Origin: Apodospora peruviana
Taxonomy: Eukaryota > Ascomycota > Sordariomycetes > Sordariales > Lasiosphaeriaceae
Direction of reading: 5' to 3'
DNA: 64,000 nt
Assembly: GCA_033439685.1 (NCBI GenBank)
Contig: JAUEDM010000001.1
Location: 3,720,001-3,784,000 of the forward strand
Positions 23,529-36,018 of this stretch are shown one piece after another. How positions within the stretch are numbered: position 1 is the first letter of the stretch; each line of letters begins with the position of its first letter. The position numbers and the translations under genes were made by a program. Under the pieces are notes generated by a model that saw only the letters and a list, made by a program, of their open reading frames with translations, was not told the origin of the DNA and ran no database searches.

Positions 23529-26084
23529 TGATTTCTTTTTACGTTGTGTGGTTGGTTTCATGTCTGTCATTGTCTAATTGATACCCGGATAACTTGCTTT
23601 GACGATCAAATCATTATTTTCTTTTCTTTACGGCAATTTCTGTCATGGTTTTGGTTACGATCATCTGGCGCATTATGTTGGGAAATCATAGTGCATAACA
23701 TAGGGAAAATGTTCAAGAAGGTTGGTCGGCCGGTTTTGTTTTCATGTGACCGAACATCAGCTATTAGTTGGAGGGGCACGCAATCTCTTTATGTAGTTTT
23801 GGGGAAATTAATCATGAGAATAAGGTATTCAGATAAGGGGCTCAAAATTAGTGATTGTACGCCATTGATCTACTTCATATTGCCAGCGTGTCAACCAGCA
23901 TTGACTCAATGCTGGACCATATCTCGGCCTTGTGAGTTTGTCTTATACGCCACGGATAAAGCTAGGTTTCAAATCCGGTATACTCAATAACATGGGAACT
24001 CTTAGCGCCAAACCTCACGCTCAAGGGATAAATAAGTGACTGATAGGTCAAAGGAGCAAGCACGCTAGCAACCTGTTTGGAGCTGGGTGGACAATTCTCA
24101 GAGGCCTTGTAACTGACTTGTCTGTCCGCCCTTCTACCTTGGCATGCAAGCCAAGGATGTCAACTGGAAGATCGCCGGCATGTGGTGGCTAACATTTACC
24201 TTTGTAACGCTAAGCAATGGTCATGCCGTAATTCTCTACCATGGTTTTCGTGCCCCTGGGGCTCTGACTGGGTACGCCACACCTAACTGCCGGGTTATAC
24301 ATCTGGAAAGGGAGCATCCCAGCCGGTCTGGAGACTTAATATTGTCGGGGGAACCGTCGCCTGTGGGGAATGCTGTTACTGGATGTTCATCTTCCGGAAA
24401 CTGGAGATCGGGGTGGACGGCATCTAGGTACTATCAGGCTCAACCGGCCGATGGAACCCTACTGGGGTACCCAACAAAGGTCGGCCATCATGTCGAACGC
24501 GGGAAGAATGCAAGTGAAGAGACGCCAGTCGCTTGGGGAAAGGGAATTCATCCCAGTCTAGCAGTGTTCACTACGTAGGTAGATACTGATGCATGGCTCA
24601 ATAATGGTATGTTGGTGAAATTAATTGATAACTTTCGAATTCAACAATCAAAGATTTCTTTTCCTGTAACGAGTTGCTTCCCGGCGGCAACTTGAAGGTC
24701 CTCGGTGGAGTGGATGGATATGACGCATCGTTCTTTCGAGATTGTATCTTTGAAGCTCAGGAAGGACTTGGGCTGACTGGGTTCCAAATGAGATTGTGGA
24801 GACCTACTGATCGAAAGATGAGACTCAGGTATTCGGCCCAGGCTTCCCCAGACTTTGACAGTCTCCTCCAAACAGACCCCAACTCGACGACACCCGAAAA
24901 GACCCCGGAAAGTCGAGGATCAAAATATGCACAGAACAATTATACCCCAGATAAGGGATAAAATCTCCTGCATCTCGGCCAATGTCATTTTTCAATTCGA
25001 TTTATACCCTTCTTGCCAAGCTGCCAGAAACAGAGTCGAGATCAAATGGCCCATCAACATGCCACACCCGATCATACCCTGTCCCCGGCCTCGACGGCCC
25101 TATTCATGACCAATGGTGCCCGGAACATGCTTCTCACCGCCAAGACAAATGGAGGATATGCAATGCCCAGAATCAAACAGCCGCCGACAAGTGAAAGGTG
25201 CCAGTCTGGACCAGATCCGTCGGTGGCTCAACCTCCACGGCCACCAGCAGGAACACATTCGACGTCACATCGGCACAATATGACGAACGGAGATGAAGAT
25301 CGCACTTCTTCTATCCTCGCGATGCATGCAGGGTTGGAGTAAGGTATAGTGTGGCTACACGGCTGGCTGGACAAGGGCCCAGGAGGCAAGACGAGGGTGA
25401 ACCGGGCGAGGCCTCCCCGAGGCACAACTTAATCCAGACGGCAGAGCCCGCCAGGATTGAGAAACAAACCCAGGCTGTCACCATGGTGTGGCAAGAAGAG
25501 ATTAATAGCACCGTTTAGATTGGCCGTCTGTACCCGTCCGTGTCGTTCGGGGCCGCTCAGGGGCCCTCACCTCCGAGGTCTCGACCAAGCTGCCCTCATA
25601 TCACCTCTGACCTGGCAATCGGAGCAGAAAGATCAAAAACCGCAGAGACCGGGAAATACAAAGTGTGCCTATTTTTGGCGCTGCAATTTAGCAGATATTC
25701 TTTTGCCAATCCAGGGGTCCGGATTCGCGGGCTGGCAATATGGATAAAATGGGAACATGCGCTCCGCACCCAAAAAGCACAAGACATTTTGACTCGAACA
25801 ACCTGACATTTCTCGCGCACGGCGAACGGCGAATGTTTGATGGCATGCAGTGGTGGCGACAGACCAGAACTGGGAGCACTCACCACCATCACCCCTATTC
25901 AATCTAGACCACCCCTTATTAGCGATACACCGTCACGAGCGTCTCAAGTCTATAAGAAGGGGGTGGCAGACTCCGGCTCTTCACGATGCAGGTCCCAATC
26001 ATCTCCACGACACCAGCTTTCTTCAACACCTGTATCGACTTCTTTCGCAACAAAACATCAACTATTCTACCAGATTATAACACC
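23529..26084. other. Gene-free stretch
   Basis: 2.6 kb between two plus-strand genes. A 144-codon frame at 24144-24578 starts with a hydrophobic stretch but has no intron support and no recognisable domain. Nothing else noted. Confidence 0.5.
25951..25958 (+). promoter_or_regulatory. TATA-like element of the DUF4360 gene
   Basis: TATAAGAA lies about 130 bp upstream of the ATG at 26085, followed by the AC-rich leader common in fungal 5' ends. Confidence 0.4.
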
Positions 26085-26745
26085 ATGTTATCGCGGTTCA
26101 CGGTCCTGTTGGCGGCAGCCTCGGCGGCGCTGCCAGCGTCGCTTGCCGTCGCAGAATCGCCCAGCTCCCTCCCCAGAATATCAACCATCACCTATTCCGG
26201 CAACGGCTGTACAAGGGACCCCAAGCTCTCTGGTGATTTCAACGACCCGACCTTCTCGTATAACAACTTCGCCGCGTCGTTGCCGGGAACCAATCAGACG
26301 TTGAACTGCGAGGTGCACATCCAGGCCACCGGGGCAAGCTCGGGCTGGCAGGTAGCATTGAAGGACAACTGGGTCAAGGGTCATCTTGTGTTGGATCCCG
26401 ACACGTGTCTGGACTACTATACCCAAGTGTACTTCAGCCAGAACGCTGCCAAGACGGTGAGTCTTCAACGACGACTACTCTCCAGATTATGTGAGCAGTG
26501 GACTGACTGTGATATCATAGGGCACCGCACGAGGACGCATTAGGAACACGGGCGATGCGCGGACAGATCAGGCAGTGACGCTTCGCAGCAACCTAGCAGG
26601 CAACCAGGTGTGGTCACCGTGCACTGGCAGCGACGGATCGCCGGGCATCCTCAACGTCAACTTCCGCGGTGCTCTCAGCGGAGACGGCAAGGCATACTTT
26701 GAGGCTTTCACTGAGAACTGGGACTTGGAGTGGAGGAGGTGTTAA
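26085..26745 (+). CDS. Small secreted DUF4360 protein
   Basis: 198 residues; exons 26085-26456 and 26521-26745, 64-bp intron with donor GTGAGT. The start at 26085 is chosen over an in-frame ATG 99 bp upstream because a clean signal peptide begins there (MLSRFTVLLAAASAALPASL). DUF4360 signatures: ITYSGNGCTRDPK, DFNDPTFSYNNFAASLPG, TLNCEVHI, the exon junction AAKT|GTARG, WSPCTGSDG and LNVNF. It ends with Cys (LEWRRC). Family members are extracellular fungal proteins of unknown function, often expressed with other secreted effectors. Four to five Cys residues suggest disulfides. Function is not predictable from the sequence. Confidence 0.88.
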
Positions 26746-29700
26746 GTCACGTCGGTGATGCTTTCTTCTTTCTTTTCCGATCATGGGCAGCTTCCAAAAT
26801 CGGGTAGCCATGACCATGTCGTGTTGTTTGAGGGTACAACCATCGCTTCAATGCCGAGGGAGAGCACTGATGCTTGGGCGGTTACAAAAAGGGGGGTTAT
26901 CATTCAAGAGTATGGAAAAGAGTCATCAAGCATTTGAGCATCTTCAATGCTCTTAATCTGTTGTTATATACCTACTTATAAACCTGTCTACTTACAAATT
27001 CATTTACACCTTTCAAAAGTATCTATCTTGACATGATATAAGCACGCCATTCGAGTTCCACTCTCATCATTTGACTGGACCACTGCAATGCCGTCAACTG
27101 CTGAGGACTTGAGACTCCCCGGCCGCTTCGATTGAACTTCGCTTGCCTTGGGACCAAGGAAGGAACTTAAAGAAGCCCAAATGAGCATGGAAGGAGACAC
27201 CACGAGAGTTTTACATTGCTCCGCGGGGGGACTGACTTCACTACCACTTGGCTCCTGTACTTCAACCGCTTCCGTCTCTGATTTCACGGGAACCGTAAAT
27301 TTTGGAATCGATTTCGAGGTGATGCTAGGAACGGTCCTGCCTCCTCCAAAGAAACAGCACAACCCTGTCGATACAAAGCATCTGTAACTCCTGCTATCAA
27401 GTTGTAAACCCCGCCGTTGTTAGTGCTGCCATTCAGTTTCTCCATCTTATAATGCAGCATCATGCAGCAGATGAGCCCAAGCCTCAGGCTGCATTCTTAT
27501 CTACATACCACGAAAGAGGGTCATCATATCAGATCCGGCACACGGCAATCGTTGAAACAAATAGCGACCGCTCCGCAAACTACTTACATACACTTCCTTA
27601 CTCAGACCGGCAATTTTCAGACAGACCACGGTAAGGTCAACGGTTAGAACTCGAAAGGTGCAGCATACGAACACTAGATAATCTGCATTCTTGACGGCTG
27701 CAAGTCAGCCGGCATGCATGAGGCACAGGAAAAACAGGAAGCACATGACACAAATTCTTTGTCTATCTTTACCGCGTATACATGCATGCACTCCCTGTGG
27801 CTCTAGGTTTCGCTGGGGTAAACAAGGAAGTGGTCCCCGGCTGATCAATGTGGCGTTGAGACATAAAACCGTCCGTTAAGCATGCAAAGTTCTTGGAAAT
27901 CTCACAGAAAATATGAGAAGTGATTAATCTCTTGGACCTCGATGGCATGGCCGGCCCAGACTCCTTGGCTTCCAATGGGGGAAATTGGCGATCTTGTCAA
28001 TCCAGATTACAGACATCATGGAGTAGGGGCGGATTTCATTGCAAAAACCAACCGAAGTTGGTGCCTCACACCGCAAGTCTCTCTCCGCTGCATACCTACT
28101 TGTGTGTGCGAAATAATTAACAAGGCGATAAAGGAGCCGCTGCTGCTCGGCTCGGTGAGGATGCGGCGTGGGGGATGGTAGCAGTGGTGCTTGGTGGTGT
28201 GCAGACAGGACAGGGTCAGGGTCCTTGGATACTACTAGTATTTCCCAAGCAGTCCAGTTCAGTTCAGTTCCTCATTGTGAGTGGTGAAAAATGTCAAGGT
28301 GGGATGGGATTGTTTTGCCTTTTCGTCTTGGAAATGGGAAACAGCCCGTGGCCCGCCGGCATCCAAGGTCAAAATCAAGGAGCTTGGGCCATGGTGAGAA
28401 ATAAGACTCACCTAACCCACAAAAAAAAAAATATGCCGGCGATCTTGAGAGAAAGAAGAAAGGAAATCCCCCGGTCACTGCAGTGGCGGGGGCAAGCTCG
28501 GACCCCACGCATCACTCATGCAACCACTTTAACCTTGGATATCCCGCGTCCAATCTATCAGAAATCTTGGAAAATAGCAGTTTCACTTACCCCCAGCCAT
28601 GTTATAATTATCAAGCTTACAGTAGTGAAGGAAAATACCAAAAGACTTGCAGGACTAATGGGTCACATGTGGGATGTAATATTATCGGAATGGGAGACAA
28701 AGGGATACTTACCCTTGAGTGCATGGTGTCCTACCTTGATCTCACTCCATCTGATGTTGGCGGGGAGGCAAGGAACACAAGTTACAAGTATGCCGAGCGA
28801 TGTCGCATTTTATGAGTAGTGTACAGACGGGCGGTCTACCCGTGTAGCTGGTAATTAAGGTAATCGTGTCAGTGGCACAGCACAACAGCCATTTCCTCAA
28901 CGCCTCTTGACCGGGCCGTGAATATCCTGAATGGATGTTTTTTTGTATGTCTCTCCGAGAGGAATCACAGCCGTCCGGTCGGAAGACCTTGTGACACGGC
29001 GGTACCCGTCCCTCGCTCACCGGAGCTACCGCCCCGGGGAAGAGGTGTGAGGAGAGGGGTAGCTTGAGCCTTGATCCTTTTTTTTTTTTTTTTCCCCTCC
29101 ATCACCAAGAGCTACCAAGTCCCAAGCCTGTCGGATGTGGTCTAGCACACACACACCACGCATGGACAAGAGCTGCAAGGCAGTTTGTGTCTCACTTGTC
29201 TTGCACAAGTGAACTTGCAGGGGTCGTCTCACCGTCTTCCTAGCGCCGCCGCGCCGCCCAGCCACTTCCAAGTTTTTATAGGTTTTATCGAGAAATTTTG
29301 AAATCCCATCCCACCTCAACCCCTCACCACCATGGGGTTCTGTATCATGACGGGTTCTTGCTGCTGTGTTCTGGTGAACCAAGCACCAGAAACACAAGAC
29401 CGAAAATATTTTCCATTTCCTTCTATCGCCACCATTCAACGTTGTGTATGGTTAAAATTCCTTTCCCGACGACAACATAATGAGGGAAATATTTCCCTAT
29501 CTCGTCCTTCCCAATGAATCTGACTCGGGTGATATATTTTTCTCGGATCGGCAGACCTTGACGGATGAAGGACGACGGTGATGGTGGTGGTGGTGTTAAC
29601 GGAAACTGACCGGTCGGAAGCTGATCTATTGGTGCGATGATGGGATCCCACCTTCGTGACCTTCCACCGACCAGACCAGACCGAAGGGCCCGCCGGCGGC

Positions 29701-31123
29701 AGGCAGCCAGGCTAGCTGCAGACACCGCTCGCTTTTCCGAGTCGCAGGTGGTGGCGATGGAAGACTGGAAGCAACCAAGGAGAGATAGCAAGACTGCAAG
29801 ACAACTTTTTTATCCGGGTGCATGCTGCACTGCTGCTGCACTGCTGCTGGGTCTGGCACTATGCATCCATGCAGCAGCAGCCACAACGCTGCATGGCACT
29901 GATGCGACAAGATCGACACACAGTCGGTCAGCTTGTGTGATCCTGCAACGTTCAACAGAGAAAAAAGTGAGGAGCAGCTCGAGGAGATAAATTCTTTTGC
30001 ACACCTCTCGGGTGACCCGGTCGATCTTTTGAAAAGATGTGGTGGCCGTGCCTATTGAAAGAACCACCAAATTCCTACCCAAGTATCACAATAATCTTAA
30101 CATTGTAGTGTACTCGGGAAGCGAACCCATAACGATGCGGGTTGCTTCCGGGCTGGGCGATCTATCTGTTGAACCCTGGGTGTGTAACCAACCAGCAAAA
30201 CCTTTGGGAATTTTTCTTTCGCCCCCATACCTAGGCAGATAGCACTTCACTTGAGCTTCCCCCCCGTTCATCATCGGGAGCCGCATTTTATTGTGTGTGT
30301 TGCGTATGTATGGTTGGTGTGCATCCATCCCACATGTCCACCCACGACGCACTTCGTAAGCCGAACTGCTTGGCTCCTCGCCACATTACCGACTACCCTT
30401 CCGATGGTACACCAAGGGCTGGACACACACTACTACCAACCGTCTCTTTCTGGCTTTTCTTGTCCTAGAAGCTCGTAAGCTCACTCCATCTACTATTGTA
30501 GGTAGCTGGTAGCTCTACCTTGTCAGATATCCTCGTTGCATTGGCTAGATACCTACGGTAGTATGGTGGAGCAGGCTTGAGACTGCCAGAGATAAGTTGC
30601 CGGATGGCCGTGACAATGCATTTGCTCCCCGCATGGTGTATGTGTGTACGGCACTGTACATTTTATCAGATGTGTGCATGTGTGTGTGTGCCCCCGTATC
30701 GGTCAACCCATTGTCCCATTCACCGCTGCCATGATGATCATCTCACATGTGTAGTGGTTGGTGAGAACCCGCCACAGTTGCTTCCTTCCTTCCAGCCTCT
30801 CTCTGAAGTCTCCATGGCTCCTATAATATAAACTTGCCTTCTTTGTGAGGAGGAACTGTTCCTTCCTGCTCTGGTTCTTGGACTGGACGGTTCTGTGGGT
30901 TTGTTCGGTTCATCCAAGTTTCTTTCTCCTTCCCGGGTGGTCGTCGGTCTTGGTGGCTTGCAAGGGCTTCTGCATCTCTCCATCTCTTGTCTTTTTCATC
31001 CTTTGACACCAGACCCTCCCCCCCCCCTTTTTTCCGCGCGCCAAGGTCCGTTCCGTTACCCACCCCCCCCCTTGTCTCCGTGAAGCTATCCCCGGGTGTC
31101 TCGGTTGCAATCGGCATATTGCA
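26746..31123. other. Long gene-free stretch upstream of MATE gene
   Basis: 4.4 kb without a supportable gene. Contains homopolymers (A-run near 28420-28430, T-run of about 19 at 29078-29096), CTG/CAG-rich low complexity at 29820-29890, TG-rich tracts near 30670-30690, and polypyrimidine runs (C-runs near 31020 and 31065) just before the MATE start, typical of an untranslated leader. The 214-codon frame at 28175-28819 looks like chance. Confidence 0.55.
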
Positions 31124-33274
31124 ATGTCCCCAGCAGGAGCTCAGCCAATTCGAGCCAAGAGCCGCCATCATCGTCTTCAGGAGCATGTTCTGGAGACGAC
31201 GACCTCGGCGTCTTTGCTCTCCACCTCATACCTCGCCACCTCGCCCATTGCTCAGCAGATCCTCGCGAGGGATCTCGCTGAATGCTCGGATGATGACGAG
31301 GACGAGGTAAAATTCGACTCTGAAGACGATGGCGACGACAACGACGACTCGGAGGAGGACTTCTCCACCACACTCCACGGAGGAGCAGCCGCCCACTTGA
31401 TATCCCGGCCCAGCGGCACCATCTACGGCACCCTCCGGCCGATCATCGCCTCCCAAGTCCAAGGCAGCCCGGCCGTTAACGAGCGCGACCTGGCCCAGTC
31501 GCGAAGGGAAGAACGCAGCCTCCTCCGGGATAATCATATCCTACCACCCAAGCACAGGCGCCCCTTCCGGGAATCGGCGCTCAGGCAGCTGTACCGACGC
31601 ATCTTCAGCACCAAGGTGCACGAATCCGGGTGCGACTCTGACGTAGGAAAGGCCCTCGAGAGCTCCCCGCTGCTTCAACATGACTACCTCTCGGAGGACG
31701 CCTCCGGCCCACCCTCGCCGTCGCCGAGCGAGACGGACGTCCTGTGGGACTGCGCCACCGTCGCGTCGTCCAACATCCTCAAGACGACGTGGCAGCGCGA
31801 GGCCAAGACGCTGGCGCAGTACTCGGGCCCGCTGATCCTCACCTTCCTGCTGCACTACTCGGTCCAGATCACGAGCATCTTCACCGTCGGCCGCATCGGC
31901 CGAAAGGAGCTGGGTGCTGTCAGTCTTGCCGCCATGACCTCCAACGTCACCTGCTACTGCGTCATCCAGGGCCTGTCCACCTGTCTAGATACATTGGCCG
32001 CACAAGCGTTTGGTTCAGGCCATAAAAAGCTCGTAGGGCTACAGCTGCAGCGCCTGACTTACATGCTCTGGTTGTTGCTGATCCCCATCGCCACGCTGTG
32101 GTGGTTTGCGGGCCGCATCCTGGCCAACATCATCCCCGATCAGGACACGGCAGCGCTGGCGGGCCTGTACCTGCGCGTGCTCATCCTCGGCACGCCCGGC
32201 GTCGCGGCGTTTGAGAGCGGCAAGCGCTTCGTACAGGCGCAGGGCCTCTTCCACGCCACGACTTATGTGCTGATTATTGGGGCCACGCTGAACGTGCTGG
32301 CCAACTGGTTCTTTGTCTTCAAGCTGGAATTTGGGTTTCTGGGTGCCGCTTGCGCGGTCGTATTTACGCAGAACCTGTTGCCGTTTCTGTTGTTCCTGTA
32401 CGTTCGATTTATCGATGGGATGGAGTGCTGGAACGGGCTGACTAGGAAGGCGTTTACTAACTGGGGTGAGTTTCTCGCTTCCTCATCCCGGATGGTTTTG
32501 CTAACCCCGAGTTATAGGACAAATGATCCGTCTCGCTCTTCCGGGCATGATTATGGTCTTGGCGCAGTACTTCGCCTTCGAGGTGCTCACGCTCGCAGCG
32601 AGTCGCTTCGGGAGCGCCGATCTCGCGGCCCAAAGCATCTTGGTCACCTGCACCTCGACGACGTTCAACATCCCCTTCCCTCTGTCCATCGCGGCCTCGA
32701 CCCGCGTGGCTAACCTGATCGGCGCCAAGCTGACGGACGCGGCGCGCACGTCGGCCAAGGTCGCCCTCTTCGCCGGCTGCCTGGTTGGCCTGTTCAACAT
32801 GACCCTCCTCAGCAGCCTGCGGTTCCAGCTCCCGTACCTCTTCACGCGGGACGACGAGGTGGCGGCGATCGTGTCGCGCGTGTTGCCCATCTGCGCGGCG
32901 ATGCAGCTGTGCGATTCCGCCGCGGCGATATCACACGGCTTGTTGCGAGGTATCGGGAGGCAACGCATCGGCAGCTATACCAATTTGTGCTCGTATTATC
33001 TTGTTGCGTTGCCCATCTCGTTCGCGACAGGGTGGGTGCTCGGGTGGAAGTTGGAGGGCTTGTGGTTCGGTGTGACGATTGGGCTTTGCGTGTAAGTGCT
33101 TGTTTCTCTTGTCTACTGTAACATCCATTGTCAGTTTTAACACATGCTAATGATATGAATAGAGTTTCGACTGTTGAGTTGTGGTATCTCCGCGTTGCCG
33201 ACTGGCAGAAGGCGGTCGAGGAGGCCGAGATGCGGATGCATGCCGATGAAGCGTATCATGTCGAGTTCAAGTGA
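31124..33274 (+). CDS. MATE-family multidrug/toxin exporter
   Basis: Proton- or sodium-coupled antiporter; 675 residues in three exons (31124-32465, 32518-33091, 33163-33274) with introns of 52 and 71 bp. The first 230 residues are hydrophilic, with an acidic run at about 54-79 (CSDDDEDEVKF...DDGDDNDDSEED), likely cytosolic and regulatory. Two MatE repeats follow: LAQYSGPLILTFLL, the signature CLDTLAAQAFGSGHKKLVG, and in repeat two RLALPGMIMVLAQYFAFE with STRVANLIGAKL. About 12 hydrophobic segments are visible. Resembles yeast Erc1/Ythr-type vacuolar or plasma-membrane exporters (family inference). The tail is short and charged (VADWQKAVEEAEMRM). It converges on a DHA1 MFS transporter, 817 bp away, so two exporters lie tail to tail. 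Confidence 0.92.
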
Positions 33275-34091
33275 GTGTAAGTGAAAAGAAGAGCTGCGCA
33301 GGCGCGGTTGCAGTTTGGTTTTCTGTTTAGTACATCTTTGTTGGCGGCGTGTGTGAAGGCCATACTTAGAATGGTTGATGTTGAAATGGCATGGTGCATA
33401 AAAAAGGCGGCGGGTTTGTTGGGAGTTTTGTGGAGTTTTTGATATTGGCTTTGCATTTCAGCTTTGAGATTGTCTGTTATTATACCTATCTTTGGAGAAC
33501 TTGAACTCTTGGAATTGGAATTGAATCTGATATCGGCCCACTTTGGCCGGTTGAACAAGAAACTTGAAATGAGCATTTTTGCATGCATGTCCCACTTGAC
33601 TACCAGAATTCCAAGATCACATCACTAACAGTTTTCGCTTCATTCAGTCTATCTTCTGCTATCTAGCTCCACCATCGTCGATTACCAATACCTGTTGTCA
33701 TAAAATATGTAAAACCAAAAAAGAAAATGGGGAATCAACACATGATCTGTAGGGTATGTACATGAATGCAACCATCTACGCAGCTCATATCATCGAGTGT
33801 TTAGGTCGTGGATTCCCAACCCGTCCGTCTATGTCAAACGCCGTATATGCAACAAAGAAAGTTTCTCCAAGCATAAAAATCCGATCTCTGTTGGCCCATA
33901 AGTCACAACAGGATCCATTCGCCTTCGTGTGAATATGTAAACGGGCAGTGTTTAGAATGGTGTGTGTCGGAGTAAATGGAAATGGTGATGTGTAGAAGTG
34001 GGATATCAATGTGCTGTCCTGGGACAGCTCTCGGGTGACCGTTTGCAAATGCAAGCCCCGGCCCGGGGACAAACGAATTTATGTGTCGCAT
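33275..34091. other. Convergent 3' intergenic gap
   Basis: 817 bp between the convergent MATE and MFS genes; AT-rich, no gene seen. Confidence 0.65.
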
Positions 34092-36018
34092 TTAAGGGTT
34101 GCTGACGTAGCTCATCGCCCTTCTCAGGTCCTCCGCGTCCGCATGTGTCCGCCCGTCGACGGTCCTCGCCTTCTCCTCGTCACCGCTAGTCTCGTCCTCG
34201 TCGCCGCCAAACGCGTACTTGCTCTTGGCCCGGATCCTGGCGCCGTAACGCCAGAACAGAAACGGAATGCCGCAGCAAGCGAGACTGATGAAGGCCAGCA
34301 GCGTTGTGGCCCACTGGTCGTTGAGCCGGTCGTACATCTGCTCCGTGAACAACACAGTCGCCGCACCCCAGAAGGAACGGATGCAGGTCTTGGCAGCGAG
34401 CGCGGAGGCGGCCTGGTGCTGGTACGAGTCGACGAGATAGTTGTTGGCCGCGTTGTAGAGGAAGATAAAACCGAAGCCAACAGGAAGGCCAGCAAGGCAA
34501 GGGCCGACCCAGATCAGACGCTCGAATGACGTCCAGGCGAAGATGAAAAGGCCGATGGGGATGAACCAGCAACTCGCCATCATGGGGATCAGGCGGATCT
34601 CTGCTGGCGGTTTGCCATTATGCTTCTTGACCAAAGTGAGGTAGTGATTGTTCACCCAAGGTGCGCAGAACGCTGCCAGGACGACACCCACGGCAAGGGG
34701 AATGAACATCAGGCCAGTGATGCTGGCCGAATAACCCTTACGCTTCTCGAACACAATGGGGTAGGCCACGAAAAACATGTAGAGAAGACCGTAGAGAACC
34801 GACATGTACAGGCTGATAAGTAGGACGATCAGCTCCCGGAAGAGAAGCTGGAACGGTCGGATCAAGAAGACACCAAGGCGCTCAGAAAAGGGCCGGGCGT
34901 CGAGTTCCCCTTCGGTGACATGATCCAAGTCTCCGGTCGTCTTGCGCAGCTTCTTGGCACGGCGAAGGAGGATGGTGGGGGCGTAGGTCTCGGGGACAGT
35001 GAACGAGATCATAATCCAGATGACGAAGGCCATGATGAGCTGAATCCAGTACAGCCACCGCCAACCAGCACCGTCGGCGATAAAACCACCGACAAGAGGA
35101 CCAATGGCAGGACCGATAAAGGGGGCAGCGGAGAAAGCAGCCATGGGAACACCTCGCTCCTCGTTTCGCCACAGATCAGCCAGCGTGCCACCAACCAGTG
35201 TCATCGGAGCCGAAAACGCAATTCCGTCGATGAGGCGGCAGACGATCAACGTCCCGATATTCTTGGAGACGGCGCACGGGATGATGAAAATAACAGCCAC
35301 AAACAGGGTAGATGCACTGACACCTGGTTAGCAGGCGGAAGTGGCACAAACGGCGTTGGAATAGAGATTGCACCTACTAGATGATTTGTCTTCCATAAAT
35401 CTCGGAAAGAGGAGCAAATATCATGGGGCCTAATAGATCGATTGTCAGCAGTTACTCACAAGCTCCAGTTATTCGTAGCGAACAAGACTTGAACTTACCA
35501 ACACCAAAGCCGACGACAAAGACAGTAATGGGGACGAGAGCGGCCTCGTAGCTGACGCCAAACTCTTTGGCAACGCTGGATACATCGGCAGTGATGACGG
35601 AGGAGCAGAAGGCGACGACAAAACAGGTAATGGCTACCACCATGGTGCAATACCACTTGTACGCCTTCGACCAGTTCTTCGGGTTTTCAGGATCGTCGGG
35701 ACCGAATTCAACCATCTTGTAATCTCGATTGGTGTCTGCTGCGGCGGCATGCTTTCCCTCCTTCTTCACCGCCATATCGTTGATGTTCGTGTGTTGGTTT
35801 CTGACCGCCGCTGCCTCCTCGGACGCTCTGCTGGTACTTCTTGGGTGGTGGTTTCGGACTGAGCTTGAACGTCGTGCTGGTTCTACCAGGGTAGGTCCGT
35901 GGTTTGTCTGTACTATCGATGCATACTGAAGCTCCGGATCAATCTCTGTGGCCGTGTCCCAGTCGTTGTGGTTGTGGTGCCCGTGGGCTTCGCCCGGGGG
36001 TGTTGTCGAGCCTTCCAT
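34092..36018 (-). CDS. MFS transporter, DHA1 (Flu1/Tpo-like) family
   Basis: Drug:proton antiporter of 12 TM helices, 598 residues. Exons: 35499-36018, a 52-bp exon 35378-35429, and 34092-35316; introns of 69 and 61 bp. The small exon supplies motif A (PMIFAPLSEIYGRQII); its end is placed at TA|GTAGGT, and the acceptor at GTCAG rebuilds Tyr, avoiding an in-frame TAG. About 115 hydrophilic residues precede TM1, ending with the family marker DPENPKNWSKAYKWYCT. Other signatures: CRLIDGIAFSAPMTLVGGTLADLW, AAFSAAPFIGPAIGPLVGGF, GWRWLYWIQL and NAANNYLVDSYQ. Homologues export azoles, mycotoxins or polyamines; the substrate here is unknown. Tail to tail with the MATE gene. Confidence 0.93.

Noticed and set aside
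24144..24578. 144-codon frame with hydrophobic N-terminus
   Set aside because: The signal-like stretch is weak and the rest is featureless; not enough to call a gene.
27000..27362. 120-residue minus-strand frame
   Set aside because: Begins at TTG, not ATG, and no upstream exon could be found.
28175..28819. 214-codon plus-strand frame
   Set aside because: Crosses an A homopolymer, has no domain and lies in a gene-free leader region.
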